Source: an uncultured Acetatifactor sp.
GTDB lineage: Bacteria; Bacillota; Clostridia; Lachnospirales; Lachnospiraceae
Direction: 5' to 3'
DNA: 39,167 bases
Assembly: GCA_910585615.1 (NCBI GenBank)
Contig: CAJUFO010000042.1
Coordinates: 1 to 39,167, forward strand
This document shows, in pieces, positions 1 to 7,898 of the stretch. The notes beneath the pieces were generated by a model. The model saw nothing but the letters and a program-made list of their open reading frames with translations, searched no databases and had not been told where the DNA came from. Made by a program: the position numbers and the translations under genes. Position 1 is the first letter of the stretch. Each line of letters opens with the position of its first letter.

Positions 1-1257
1 CTCATAAAGAACGGATATATGATAGACCCCAAATCCGGCCGGGAAGGAAAGCTGGACATCCTGACGGCGGGGGACAGGATTCTGCGGATTGGGGCGGGGC
101 TGGAGGAGCCGGAGGAGGGCTGCCAGGTGATTGACGCGGAGGGGCTGCTGGCGGCTCCGGGTCTGGTGGACGTCCATGTCCATTTCCGCGATCCAGGCTT
201 CCCCCAAAAGGAGGACATAATGACCGGGGCGGCAGCGGCGGCGGCGGGGGGCTTTACCACCGTAGTGATGATGGCTAACACAAAGCCCTCCATAGACAAT
301 GGGGAGACGCTTTCGTATGTGCTGGAGAAGGGGCGTGGGACAGGCATCCATGTGCTCTCCTGCGCCAATGTGACCATGGGGATGCAGGGAAAGGAGCTCA
401 CGCCCATGGAGGAGCTGGCACGGCTTGGCGCGGCGGGCTTCACGGACGATGGAATCCCGCTTCTGGACGGGGAGCTGGCGCGGCGGGCCATGGAGCGCGC
501 CGCCGCCCTGGACATGCCCGTCAGCTTCCACGAGGAGGATCCGGCGCTGATAGAGAATAACGGAATCAATAGGGGAAAAGCCAGCGCCCATTTCGGGATA
601 GGCGGCTCCCCCAGAGAGGCGGAGATACGCCTGGTGGAGCGCGACCTGGAGCTTGCCCTGGAGACGGGAGTGCATATTAATATACAGCATATCAGTACAC
701 GGGAAACAGTAGAACTGGTGCGTCGGGCCCGTGCCCGGGGAGGAAACATCCATGCGGAGGCCACGCCCCATCATTTCACTCTGACGGAGGAAGCGGCCAT
801 CCGGTACGGCACCCTGGCGAAGATGAACCCGCCCCTGCGGGAGGAGGAGGACAGGATGGCCATCATCCGCGGCCTGGCGGACGGCACCATCGACATCATC
901 GCAACAGACCATGCCCCCCACACGGCCCAGGAGAAGGAAAAGCCCATCACCGAAGCGCCCAGCGGCATCATCGGCCTGGAGACCGCGCTGCCCCTGGCCG
1001 TCACGGAGCTGGTGGAAGCCGGGCATCTGACCATGGCACAGCTCCTGCGGCTCATGAGCACCAACCCTGCGGATCTGTACCACCTGGACGCCGGATACCT
1101 GGCGGAAGGGGGCCCGGCGGACATCGTCCTGGTAGACGCCGCCGCGGAATTCGTTCCGGAACGCTATGCCTCGAAATCGGCCAACACGCCCTTCACGGGG
1201 TGGAAGCTGCGAGGGAAGGTGGTGCGGACGATCTGTGCCGGGAAAGTAGTGCGATAA
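1..1257 (+). CDS. pyrC: Dihydroorotase, class I (5' end outside window)
   Basis: Zinc amidohydrolase that cyclises N-carbamoyl-aspartate to dihydroorotate, the third step of pyrimidine synthesis, in the cytoplasm. The first in-window ATG (position 19) is internal. The frame is open to base 1 and reads LIKNGY before MIDPKSG, which matches the usual N-terminus of this family (a few residues, then IKNG.VIDP), so only a few codons are missing. Visible motifs are the metal-binding HVHFRDPG near residue 53, the HEED segment near residue 173, and the TDHAPHT motif near residue 298 that carries the catalytic Asp. The length of about 420 residues fits bacterial class I enzymes. An intrinsic terminator follows within 10 bp of the stop, so this is the last gene of its transcription unit. 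pyrK and pyrD lie about 1 kb downstream behind a broken gene. Confidence 0.96.
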   Translation, partial: LIKNGYMIDPKSGREGKLDILTAGDRILRIGAGLEEPEEGCQVIDAEGLLAAPGLVDVHVHFRDPGFPQKEDIMTGAAAAAAGGFTTVVMMANTKPSIDNGETLSYVLEKGRGTGIHVLSCANVTMGMQGKELTPMEELARLGAAGFTDDGIPLLDGELARRAMERAAALDMPVSFHEEDPALIENNGINRGKASAHFGIGGSPREAEIRLVERDLELALETGVHINIQHISTRETVELVRRARARGGNIHAEATPHHFTLTEEAAIRYGTLAKMNPPLREEEDRMAIIRGLADGTIDIIATDHAPHTAQEKEKPITEAPSGIIGLETALPLAVTELVEAGHLTMAQLLRLMSTNPADLYHLDAGYLAEGGPADIVLVDAAAEFVPERYASKSANTPFTGWKLRGKVVRTICAGKVVR

Positions 1258-1265
1258 CGGTTGAT

Positions 1266-1290
1266 TCCCCGGAGAAATCCGGGGATTTTT
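1266..1290 (+). terminator. Intrinsic terminator after pyrC
   Basis: A perfect 8-bp stem (tccccgga 1266-1273 with tccgggga 1278-1285) closes a GAAA loop and is followed by TTTTT. It starts 9 bp after the pyrC stop and separates pyrC from the downstream pyrK/pyrD unit. Confidence 0.9.
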
Positions 1291-1312
1291 ATCAGAAATT
1301 GCATATGCTGTA

Positions 1313-1341
1313 TTGTAAAGAGTCCTGATACATGATAAAAT
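1313..1341 (+). promoter_or_regulatory. Putative sigma-A promoter
   Basis: TTGTAA (1313-1318), a 17-bp spacer and TAAAAT (1336-1341). It lies just after the pyrC terminator and upstream of the broken gene. It is the best visible promoter for that gene and perhaps for pyrK/pyrD, whose own upstream region shows no clear promoter. Confidence 0.5.
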
Positions 1342-1407
1342 GACGACATGGCAAGGCGTTGCGCCAGGGAAACACCCCGTTGCGTTGTACGGCAGAAGGG
1401 AGGGTAT

Positions 1408-2088
1408 ATGGCAAAGCCAAAAGAGATGTGTTATGAAAACAGCATAGAAAATGCCAGAAGGTTCCTTGAGAATCAGGATATGAGAAAGTCCCCCAATAAC
1501 AGGGTAAATGATTCCCATTTCATGGATATAGCGAATAAGGGAGCAGAGAGGCTGAGAGAAAAACTGATTCATTTCTCCTGATGATTTTCGGTACAATCCG
1601 GTATCACCGGAATACCTGGTAGAATGTATCGACAAATTCAAGGAGAATTTTGAAATATACAAAGAAGTGATTCGAAAATGGTTCCAGAACTATTCAGCGG
1701 ATATGAGAATCAATTACCCTATGCTCTATAGGATTGTCGAACGGGTCGATCAAAGGAGAGACTACTACCTGTATTTTCATTCAAATCACAATCATGCAAT
1801 GTTTATGTCGCAAGCAAAAGAAACAGCCCTTTTTTGTTACTGGTTAATCAAATACAAGCCGATATCCTTTGAAAACGCGTATGAGGAGTCTTCATTTTTT
1901 CATGAGAACGGATATACGATAAACGAGTTATACGCGGCGTTTTTGCTGATGAGTTTTATAACGGGACTGGATGAAGAGAATGAAAAGTACTTCAATGAGC
2001 GGCGGTCTCGACACTTACATACAGTCTTACGAATAGAGAAATCAGTAAAGAGGCATTGATTATGTATGTGGAATCCTTTTTGACTTAA
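1408..2088 (+). pseudogene. Frameshifted AT-rich gene of unknown function
   Basis: An ATG at 1408 behind an AGAAGGGAGGG site opens a 57-residue frame starting MAKPKEMCYENS and stopping at 1581. The reading continues smoothly in the next frame from about 1577 (PDDFRYNPVSPEYLVE, then EVIRKWFQNY) to a stop at 2059. From about 2000 a third segment in the first frame (TLTYSLTNREISKEALIMY) runs to TAA at 2088. Joined, they give about 225 residues, helix-rich and with no motif I recognise. Two frame changes in one gene point to decay. Alternatively the first 57 codons and the 1667-2059 frame could be separate small genes. Base composition is clearly more AT-rich than the pyr genes on either side, which suggests acquisition by transfer. 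Confidence 0.5.
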
Positions 2089-2101
2089 GGATTGGAAGAG
2101 G

Positions 2102-2191
2102 ATGATTATGCCTTGGAATGCTAAAATATATGAGAAACAGGAAAATCCAGGAGATAAAATGCTGCATGATTCCCTGATAAATAAAAAGTAA
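2102..2191 (+). CDS. Possible 29-residue peptide or gene remnant
   Basis: A short frame starting MIMPWNAKIYEK and ending in SLINKK. A purine-rich GGAAGAGG sits 5-6 bases before the second ATG (2108). It lies in the AT-rich tract directly after the broken gene and may be its remnant or a spurious frame. No motif is visible. Confidence 0.15.
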   Translation: MIMPWNAKIYEKQENPGDKMLHDSLINKK

Positions 2192-2222
2192 CTACACTTC
2201 TCTCCAGAAAGGAAAATGATTC

Positions 2223-2993
2223 ATGAAACAAAAACACACAGCAAAAGTGCTCTCCCAGCGGGAGATAGCACCGGACATTTTCGACATGTGGATAGAGACC
2301 CCTCTTGCGGCGGACGCGAAGCCCGGCCAGTTCCTGGGCGTCTATCCCAGGGACAAAAGCACCCTTCTGCCCCGCCCCATCAGCATCTGCGAGACAGACG
2401 CGGCCAGGAGCGCGCTGCGCGTCGTCTACCGCGTCGCCGGGGCGGGGACCAGGGAATTCTCAGACTACAGCCAGGGGGATGCCATATCCCTGCTGGGGAA
2501 CTTGGGCAACGGCTTCCCCCTGGAGCAGGGAGCCGGGAAAAAAGCCTTCCTCGTGGGCGGCGGCATCGGCGTGCCCCCCATCCTGGAGCTGGCCAGGCGC
2601 CTGGAAGCGGAGAAGCAGATTGTCGTAGGCTACCGTGACGGGAACTTTTTCCTGAAGGAAGACCTGGAGAGATACGGCAGGATCTACGTAGCCACCGAGG
2701 ACGGCAGCGCCGGGACGAAGGGGAACGTGATGGACGCCATCCGGGAGAACGGCCTGGAGGCGGAGGTCATCTTCGCCTGCGGCCCCATGCCCATGCTGCG
2801 GGCCATCAAGGCATACGCGGCAGAGCGGGACATCCCGGCCTACATCTCCCTGGAGGAGCACATGGCCTGCGGCGTGGGCGCATGCCTGGGCTGCGTGGTG
2901 AAGACGAAGGAAGTCCACCACCACTCCCATGTGCCCAACGCCCGCATCTGTACCGACGGCCCCGTCTTCGAAGCGAAGGAGGTGCAAATATGA
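2223..2993 (+). CDS. pyrK: Dihydroorotate dehydrogenase electron-transfer subunit
   Basis: FAD and [2Fe-2S] protein that passes electrons from the class 1B dihydroorotate dehydrogenase PyrD to NAD+. The 256-residue protein shows the ferredoxin-reductase fold. The flavin-binding RPIS motif is at 51-54, a glycine-rich VGGGIGVPP segment at 111-119, ACGPMPML near 185-192, and a C-terminal cluster C216-x4-C221-x2-C224-x18-C243 for the iron-sulfur centre. The start has AGAAAGGAAA upstream. The stop overlaps the pyrD start as ATGA, so the two subunits of the heterotetramer are translationally coupled. Confidence 0.95.
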   Translation: MKQKHTAKVLSQREIAPDIFDMWIETPLAADAKPGQFLGVYPRDKSTLLPRPISICETDAARSALRVVYRVAGAGTREFSDYSQGDAISLLGNLGNGFPLEQGAGKKAFLVGGGIGVPPILELARRLEAEKQIVVGYRDGNFFLKEDLERYGRIYVATEDGSAGTKGNVMDAIRENGLEAEVIFACGPMPMLRAIKAYAAERDIPAYISLEEHMACGVGACLGCVVKTKEVHHHSHVPNARICTDGPVFEAKEVQI

Positions 2994-3898
2994 AAACACA
3001 GGTAACCATCGCAGGCATTACCCTGAAGAACCCTGTCATGACAGCCTCCGGGACCTTCGGCTCCGGCATGGAATACGCGGAATTCGTGGACCTGGACCGG
3101 CTGGGAGCCGTAGTGACCAAAGGCGTAGCCAATGTCCCCTGGCCCGGCAACCCTACCCCCAGGGTGGCGGAGGTCTACGGCGGCATGCTCAACGCCATCG
3201 GCCTCCAGAACCCGGGCATAGACGTGTTCCTGGAGCGGGACATCCCCTTCCTGAAGCAGCATGACACCAAAGTCATCGTCAATGTCTGCGGCAAGACCGT
3301 GGAGGATTACATAGAAGTAGTAGAACGCCTGGGAGAGGAGCCTGCGGTCTCCATGCTGGAAATCAACGTATCCTGCCCCAACGTCAAGGAGGGCGCGATC
3401 GCCTTCGGCCAGAAAGCGGACGCCCTGTTCGATATCACGCGGGAAGTTAAACGGCACGCCAGACAGCCCGTCATCATGAAGCTCAGCCCCAATGTCACCG
3501 ACATCGCCGAGATGGCCCGGGCAGCGGAGGCGGCCGGGGCGGACGCGGTCTCCCTGATCAACACCATCACGGGCATGAAGATAGACATCCATAAGCGCAC
3601 CTTCGCCCTGGCCAACAGGACCGGCGGCATGAGCGGCCCCGCCATCAAGCCGGTGGCCGTGCGCATGGTCTACCAGGCGGCCACAGCGGTGCAGATTCCT
3701 GTCATCGGCATGGGCGGAATCGGGAGCGCCGAGGATGCCATCGAATTCCTGCTGGCCGGGGCCACTGCCGTCAGCATAGGCGCCATGAACTTCGTGAACC
3801 CCTACACCTGCACCGAGGTGGTGGAGGGCATAGAGCGCTACATGGAGCAGTACCATGTGGAGGACGTGACGGACCTGATCGGAGCGGTGCGAGGCTAA
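2990..3898 (+). CDS. pyrD: Dihydroorotate dehydrogenase, class 1B catalytic subunit
   Basis: FMN enzyme that oxidises dihydroorotate to orotate, the fourth step of UMP synthesis. The 302-residue TIM barrel has the class 1 catalytic cysteine C129 in INVSCPN, the GxGGI phosphate-binding segment (IGMGGIGS) and a C-terminal NPYTCTEV region typical of 1B enzymes. The frame extends further upstream inside pyrK, but the ATG at 2990 is preferred. It overlaps the pyrK stop by 4 bases, has AAGGAGG upstream, and starts at the usual MKTQVTIAGITLKNPV. No pyrE follows, so the later pathway genes lie elsewhere. Confidence 0.97.
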   Translation: MKTQVTIAGITLKNPVMTASGTFGSGMEYAEFVDLDRLGAVVTKGVANVPWPGNPTPRVAEVYGGMLNAIGLQNPGIDVFLERDIPFLKQHDTKVIVNVCGKTVEDYIEVVERLGEEPAVSMLEINVSCPNVKEGAIAFGQKADALFDITREVKRHARQPVIMKLSPNVTDIAEMARAAEAAGADAVSLINTITGMKIDIHKRTFALANRTGGMSGPAIKPVAVRMVYQAATAVQIPVIGMGGIGSAEDAIEFLLAGATAVSIGAMNFVNPYTCTEVVEGIERYMEQYHVEDVTDLIGAVRG

Positions 3899-3900
3899 AG

Positions 3901-3972
3901 TTCCAGGTACGCAAGCGGATTCAGTCCTTTTCAGGCTGCCCTTACAGCAGGGCAGGTTCGAATCTCCTTGAA
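3901..3972 (+). other. tRNA-like structured remnant
   Basis: The segment contains GGTTCGAATC, the typical T-loop core of a tRNA. TTCCAGG (3901-3907) can pair with CCTTGAA (3966-3972) with one mismatch, like an acceptor stem. A perfect 6-bp hairpin ctgccc/gggcag (3936-3941 with 3950-3955) holds a TTACAGCA loop. The T-stem does not pair well and no CCA end is encoded, so it is not a functional canonical tRNA. It may be a decayed tRNA or attachment-site remnant, or chance. Confidence 0.25.
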
Positions 3973-4061
3973 AGAATGCCGGGCGAGGGAATCGCCCCAG
4001 GCATATCTTGCGGAATACCTTCATATATATTCCTATACGAGTATATATGGAGGTATTTTTC

Positions 4062-5612
4062 GTGGAATTATTAAAGAGAAATATACATATGGACCGCGTC
4101 AGAGTCCAGGCCGTCACCCAGTTCACCCTGGAAGATGACGTGAACATTCCCGAGAACAAGCCGGACGTGGCAGCGCTGAACCTGGAGAAGGGGGAGCTGG
4201 TCATCGACGAAATCAGGCCGGGGACGGACTCCGTCACTGTCCGGGGCAGGCTCTCCTTTGTGGCGCTCTACCACACCATGGAGGAAGGGAGCAGCCTGGT
4301 GGTGCTGGAGGGAAGGATGCCCTTTGAGGAGAGAATCAACATGCAGGGTGTGGTGCCCTCGGATACCATTACCGTGGACGGGGTGGTGGAGGATCTTTCC
4401 ATGAGCATGATAAACTCCCGCAAGCTGGGTATCCAGTCCCTGGTTACCTTGACGGCCCGGGTGGAGGAGCTCTATGACGAGGAGGTACCCATCGCCGTCC
4501 ATGGGGACGAGAAGGTAGAGTACCGCCGCATGCCCCTGGAACTGGCCCAGATTGCCATTGCGAAGAACGACATCTACCGCCTGAAGGAGGAGGTGGCGCT
4601 GCCATCCAACTACCCCAACATCTTCCAGATTCTCTGGAGCAACATCTCCCTTGGGGATGTGGAGTTCAAGGTCATGGAGGAGAAAATCACCATCTCCGGG
4701 GATATCCATCTCTTTCTTTTATATGAGGGCGAGGGCGAGGAGCATCCCTGCCGCAGCTTCGAGACCGCCGTTCCTTTCAGCGGCGTGCTGGAATGCCATG
4801 GCTGTAGAGAGGGGATGCTGCCCGACATCCGCTACCGCTTGGGACAGCAGGAGCTTGCCGTGCGCCCGGACCTGGACGGAGAGGAGCGGAATGTGGGCCT
4901 GGAACTGGTGCTGGATATCGCTATCCGGATTTATCAGGAGGAAAAACTGGAGGTCATCTCCGACCTATACGGCGTGACAAGGGAAGTCAGCACCGTGACC
5001 CACAAGGCGGAGCTGCGCAGGCTCCTGTCCAGGGTCACCGGCAAGACAAAGGTCACTGACCACGTCCATGTGACGGATGGCACAGTGCTCCAACTCCTGC
5101 ATAGCGAGGGGACTGTGGCGCTGGAGCAGCAGAGCACCGTGGAGAACGGCATCCTGCTCCAGGGCGCCCTGCAGGTGAAAATCATGTACATCACGGGGGA
5201 GGACGAAGCGCCCTATGGCAGCGCCCAGGCCCATCTTCCATACCAGTATACCCTGGAGGTGCCTGACATCGCCCCCGAGGATATGGGGGAGGTGCGCGCG
5301 GAGGTGGAACAGCTCCAGGTCACCATGCTGGACGGAGAAGAGATGGACGTAAAGGCCGTACTCAGCTTCTCCACCGTGGTGTTCAAGACTATTCCCGTGG
5401 AGCTTATCAGCGCCGTCAATGTGTCGGAGCTGGACAGCGGGAAGATGAGCAGCCTGCCGGGCATGGTGGTCTACATGGTAAAGGAAGGCGACAACCTGTG
5501 GAACATCGGGAAAAAATACTACGTCCCTGTGGACTCCCTCCGAGAATTGAACGGGCTGGATAGTGACGAGCTGAAAGCGGGACAGAAGCTGCTGATTGTA
5601 AAGGGAAGCTAA
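4062..5612 (+). CDS. sipL: SPOCS (DUF3794) and LysM protein, SipL-like spore coat morphogenesis factor
   Basis: A 516-residue protein with repeated SPOCS/DUF3794 domains over roughly residues 1-440 and a C-terminal LysM domain (about 468-514, starting VVYMVKEGDNLWNIGKKY). This is the architecture and length of Clostridioides difficile SipL, which binds SpoIVA through its LysM domain and tethers the coat to the forespore. I infer the same role here. The GTG at 4062 is chosen because GGAGG lies 8 bases upstream and the N-terminus MELLKRNIHMDRVR is typical of the family. The in-frame ATG at 4047 overlaps that ribosome-binding site. The gene is monocistronic, between the tRNA-like remnant and a terminator. 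Confidence 0.88.
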   Translation: MELLKRNIHMDRVRVQAVTQFTLEDDVNIPENKPDVAALNLEKGELVIDEIRPGTDSVTVRGRLSFVALYHTMEEGSSLVVLEGRMPFEERINMQGVVPSDTITVDGVVEDLSMSMINSRKLGIQSLVTLTARVEELYDEEVPIAVHGDEKVEYRRMPLELAQIAIAKNDIYRLKEEVALPSNYPNIFQILWSNISLGDVEFKVMEEKITISGDIHLFLLYEGEGEEHPCRSFETAVPFSGVLECHGCREGMLPDIRYRLGQQELAVRPDLDGEERNVGLELVLDIAIRIYQEEKLEVISDLYGVTREVSTVTHKAELRRLLSRVTGKTKVTDHVHVTDGTVLQLLHSEGTVALEQQSTVENGILLQGALQVKIMYITGEDEAPYGSAQAHLPYQYTLEVPDIAPEDMGEVRAEVEQLQVTMLDGEEMDVKAVLSFSTVVFKTIPVELISAVNVSELDSGKMSSLPGMVVYMVKEGDNLWNIGKKYYVPVDSLRELNGLDSDELKAGQKLLIVKGS

Positions 5613-5644
5613 AGCGCAGTGGAAAAAATATGAAAGATAAAAAG

Positions 5645-5680
5645 AAAGGGCGGTTCACATGCGGAACAGCCCTTTTCCTT
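5645..5680. terminator. Bidirectional terminator between convergent genes
   Basis: aaagggc (5645-5651) pairs with gcccttt (5669-5675), and gttc pairs with gaac inside. It is followed by T-rich sequence on the plus strand and by A/T-rich sequence on the other side. It serves sipL and probably the convergent gene ending at 5699. Confidence 0.8.
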
Positions 5681-5698
5681 TGTTTGATGTAGATGAAG

Positions 5699-6346
5699 TC
5701 AACCCTCGGTATCCACAGGAGTGGCGCTGGTCTTCTTAGCCTCTTCGGCCATCTTGTCAAATTTCTCCATGACGGCCTCATAGGTGCGCTGGGAGATGTC
5801 GGGGAGGTCGCCGCCCCAGGTCTTGCCAGCTTTCTTGAAGCCTTTCTCGAATGCGGCGCGCATGTCCTCAATCTTGTCAGGGTCTCCTCCGGTCAGAGCC
5901 TTTGCGAAGTCGATGATTCTGTCGGAGGTCTGGTTCACGCCCCAGTAGCCGTCCTCAGCGATGTCGGCCTGTGCCTGTGCCTTTGTGGCGGGATCTACGG
6001 TATAGTTGCCGCTGCGCAGGAAAGACCAGATATCGTTGGCCTTGCCGTAAGCGGTGGCCTGTCCGGTCATCATCTTCTCCACCAGGCTGCGCAGCTGCGC
6101 CGTCCGGGCATCGGCATCGGCTTTCATCTTGTTGATCAGGTTGGTGTCCGGCTTATAGGTGGTCTTGCCGGCAGTGGCGCTGGACTGCTCATATACGACT
6201 CCCTTATCGGCAGCGGTCTCTTCTGATTTGGATGTTTCCTTTGATGCGGCAGTCTCTGCTGCCTTTGTGTCGGCCTTTACGTTCTCTGTAGCGGAATAGC
6301 TGTAGGCGGCCGCAGCCTGACTTGATGTAACTCCATTTACGCTCAT
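5699..6346 (-). CDS. Uncharacterised protein, possibly motility-associated
   Basis: A 215-residue hydrophilic protein. The N-terminus MSVNGVTSSQAAAAYS is followed by a Lys/Glu/Ala/Ser-rich low-complexity stretch to about residue 60, then a helical region (INKMKADADARTAQLRSLVE) and a Trp/Gly-containing C-terminal part (AEDGYWGVNQTSDRIIDFAKAL). There is no signal peptide or membrane segment. I do not recognise a named domain. The start is fixed by AGGAGGAGG seven bases upstream. A sequence resembling a sigma-28 promoter lies 130 bp upstream, which together with the flagellar-export-like unstructured N-terminus hints at a motility link. That is inference only. Confidence 0.8.
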   Translation of the reverse strand: MSVNGVTSSQAAAAYSYSATENVKADTKAAETAASKETSKSEETAADKGVVYEQSSATAGKTTYKPDTNLINKMKADADARTAQLRSLVEKMMTGQATAYGKANDIWSFLRSGNYTVDPATKAQAQADIAEDGYWGVNQTSDRIIDFAKALTGGDPDKIEDMRAAFEKGFKKAGKTWGGDLPDISQRTYEAVMEKFDKMAEEAKKTSATPVDTEG

Positions 6347-6393
6347 AGTATCCTCCTCCTGACGAAATATTCTGCATCATCCATGATTCTTGA

Positions 6394-6438
6394 CAATAGA
6401 ATTCTCCTTTTGGATTCTATTGTACTTCATAGAATCCA
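6394..6438. repeat. Inverted and direct repeat of RATTCTATTG in a leader
   Basis: caatagaat (6394-6402) and attctattg (6414-6422) form a perfect 9-bp inverted repeat with an 11-bp spacer. catagaatcc (6429-6438) adds a third related half-site. It lies between the putative sigma-28 promoter and the start of the 5699-6346 gene and could be an operator or an RNA hairpin. Confidence 0.4.
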
Positions 6439-6474
6439 TGTCTTGCATCCTATTGCACATATTTTCTATTTAAT

Positions 6475-6502
6475 ATTTCGGCATGAGCGATGGAAATGTT
6501 TA
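6475..6502 (-). promoter_or_regulatory. Possible sigma-28 (SigD/FliA-type) promoter
   Basis: On the minus strand TAAA (6499-6502), a 16-bp spacer and GCCGAAAT (6475-6482) resemble the flagellar sigma consensus TAAA-N15-GCCGATAA. It points at the gene ending at 5699. The spacing is one base long and two -10 bases deviate. Confidence 0.35.
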
Positions 6503-6548
6503 GTAGTTCACGAAAAGATTTTCGCTGGATGAAAGGACGGAGGCAATC

Positions 6549-6971
6549 TTACAGGAAGCGCAGGCTCAGATGCAGGCTGCAGTCCGAGAGGAACTGCCCG
6601 CCGGAGGTGAGCGTGTACTCCAGCCGGATCTCTGCCTGACTGTCCCCACGGGTAAATTCCGCTGTTCGGGTGGCGACTTCCAGGGGCAGTGTCCCGTAGG
6701 GGGTGACATAGTCCGTCCTGTGGGCCTGTCCCGCCTGGAAAATCATACGGGAGCGGACCAGGCCCCTTTTGGTCATCTCCAACAGGTTGTCCCTGTATTT
6801 TATGATGGTCTTGACCACATCCGCGGAATCGTCCGGCATCTCCTCGTAAAGGATGTAGGAGGCGCCGTCTTTCTCATAATAATCGGCTTTGGCGCGGCTC
6901 TCGGTAACGGATTCCTCCCCTGCCTGGTCCCGCTGCCGTCCAATCAGCGTGAGCATCGCTTTCTGTGCCAT
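6549..6971 (-). CDS. DUF1934 family protein (YwiB-like)
   Basis: A 140-residue beta-rich protein with the DUF1934/calycin-like pattern: SYILYEE near the N-terminus, then KYRDNLLEMTKRGLVRSRMIFQAGQAHRTDYVTPYGTLPLEV, and a C-terminal LEYTLTSGGQFLSDCSLHL strand pair. The biochemical role is unknown. The frame extends 21 codons upstream into the murI end, but the ATG at 6971 is preferred because AAGGAGG lies 6 bases before it and MAQKAMLTLIG matches the family start. It follows murI on the same strand and is probably cotranscribed. Confidence 0.82.
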   Translation of the reverse strand: MAQKAMLTLIGRQRDQAGEESVTESRAKADYYEKDGASYILYEEMPDDSADVVKTIIKYRDNLLEMTKRGLVRSRMIFQAGQAHRTDYVTPYGTLPLEVATRTAEFTRGDSQAEIRLEYTLTSGGQFLSDCSLHLSLRFL

Positions 6972-7030
6972 AGCTGCCTCCTTGCCTCCCTCTTTGGGGC
7001 CCTGCGCCGTTCTCTTCCACGTCTGATGCG

Positions 7031-7879
7031 TCAATATGCTTCGATATTGATTGTCTTTGCCGACAGGATGCCGTATTTGATGATGGAATTGGCGAAACGT
7101 ATGAATTTATCCGCCTTGTCGCTGACATAGAACTGGTACCGGTTACTGCCCAGGGTCGGTGGGGTCTGGCAGAGCATATCATGGACCTCCAGGAGCCTGC
7201 GCAGCTCCATGGCGGTCTCGTAGGCCGGGTTCACCAGCGTCACCTCATCCCCCATGATTCTCCCCAGGGTGGAGCGGATCAGGGGATAATGGGTACAGCC
7301 CAGAATCAAAGTGTCTATTCCCGTGTCAATCAGCTCGGTGAGGTATCTGCGGGCGATTTCGTCCGTGACGGGATCCTCCAGAAGCCCCTCCTCCACCAAA
7401 GGGACGAAGAGTGGGCAGGCTTTGCCGTAGATGGATACCTTCCGGTTCAGCTCCTGTATGTACCTGGTGTATATTTGGCTGCCGATGGTGGCCTCTGTGC
7501 CGATTACCCCTATCCGTCCGTTCCTGGTGGCAGAAATGGCAGTTCTGGCCCCCGGCCGCACCACCTCGATGATGGGGATGTCGCAATCCTGCTCCAGTGT
7601 CTCCATGGCATAGGCGCTGACCGTATTGCAGGCCACCACTATGGTCTTCACCTGGAAAGTGCGCAGAAACCGCACAATCTGTTCGGAAAACCGCGTGACA
7701 GTCTCCCGGGATTTGCTTCCGTAGGGAACTCGGGCCGTATCCCCGAAATAAATGATTTTCTCGTTGGGAATCTGCCGGATGATTTCCCGCACTACAGTAA
7801 GGCCGCCCACACCGGAATCGAATACGCCGATGGGGGCGTCCCTGAGCGCCTTATTTTGTTTCAGCTGCGTCTCTGTCAT
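7031..7879 (-). CDS. murI: Glutamate racemase
   Basis: Cofactor-independent racemase that makes D-glutamate for peptidoglycan. The 282-residue protein has both catalytic cysteines in their motifs: C84 in VVACNTVSA and C195 in LGCTHYPL. It also has IGVFDSGVGGLTV (D21, S22) at the N-terminus and the YFGDTARVPYG substrate-loop motif. The frame is open further upstream, but the ATG at 7879 follows GGGGAGG at good spacing and gives a normal-length enzyme. It lies 19 bp after the small membrane-anchored protein gene and 59 bp before the DUF1934 start, consistent with one operon. Confidence 0.96.
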   Translation of the reverse strand: MTETQLKQNKALRDAPIGVFDSGVGGLTVVREIIRQIPNEKIIYFGDTARVPYGSKSRETVTRFSEQIVRFLRTFQVKTIVVACNTVSAYAMETLEQDCDIPIIEVVRPGARTAISATRNGRIGVIGTEATIGSQIYTRYIQELNRKVSIYGKACPLFVPLVEEGLLEDPVTDEIARRYLTELIDTGIDTLILGCTHYPLIRSTLGRIMGDEVTLVNPAYETAMELRRLLEVHDMLCQTPPTLGSNRYQFYVSDKADKFIRFANSIIKYGILSAKTINIEAY

Positions 7880-7898
7880 GAAAAGCCTCCCCAAAAGA

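Noticed and set aside
2840..4237. 465-codon minus-strand open frame over pyrD
   Set aside because: It is the antisense shadow of pyrD in GC-rich DNA. The sense strand has clear PyrK/PyrD motifs.
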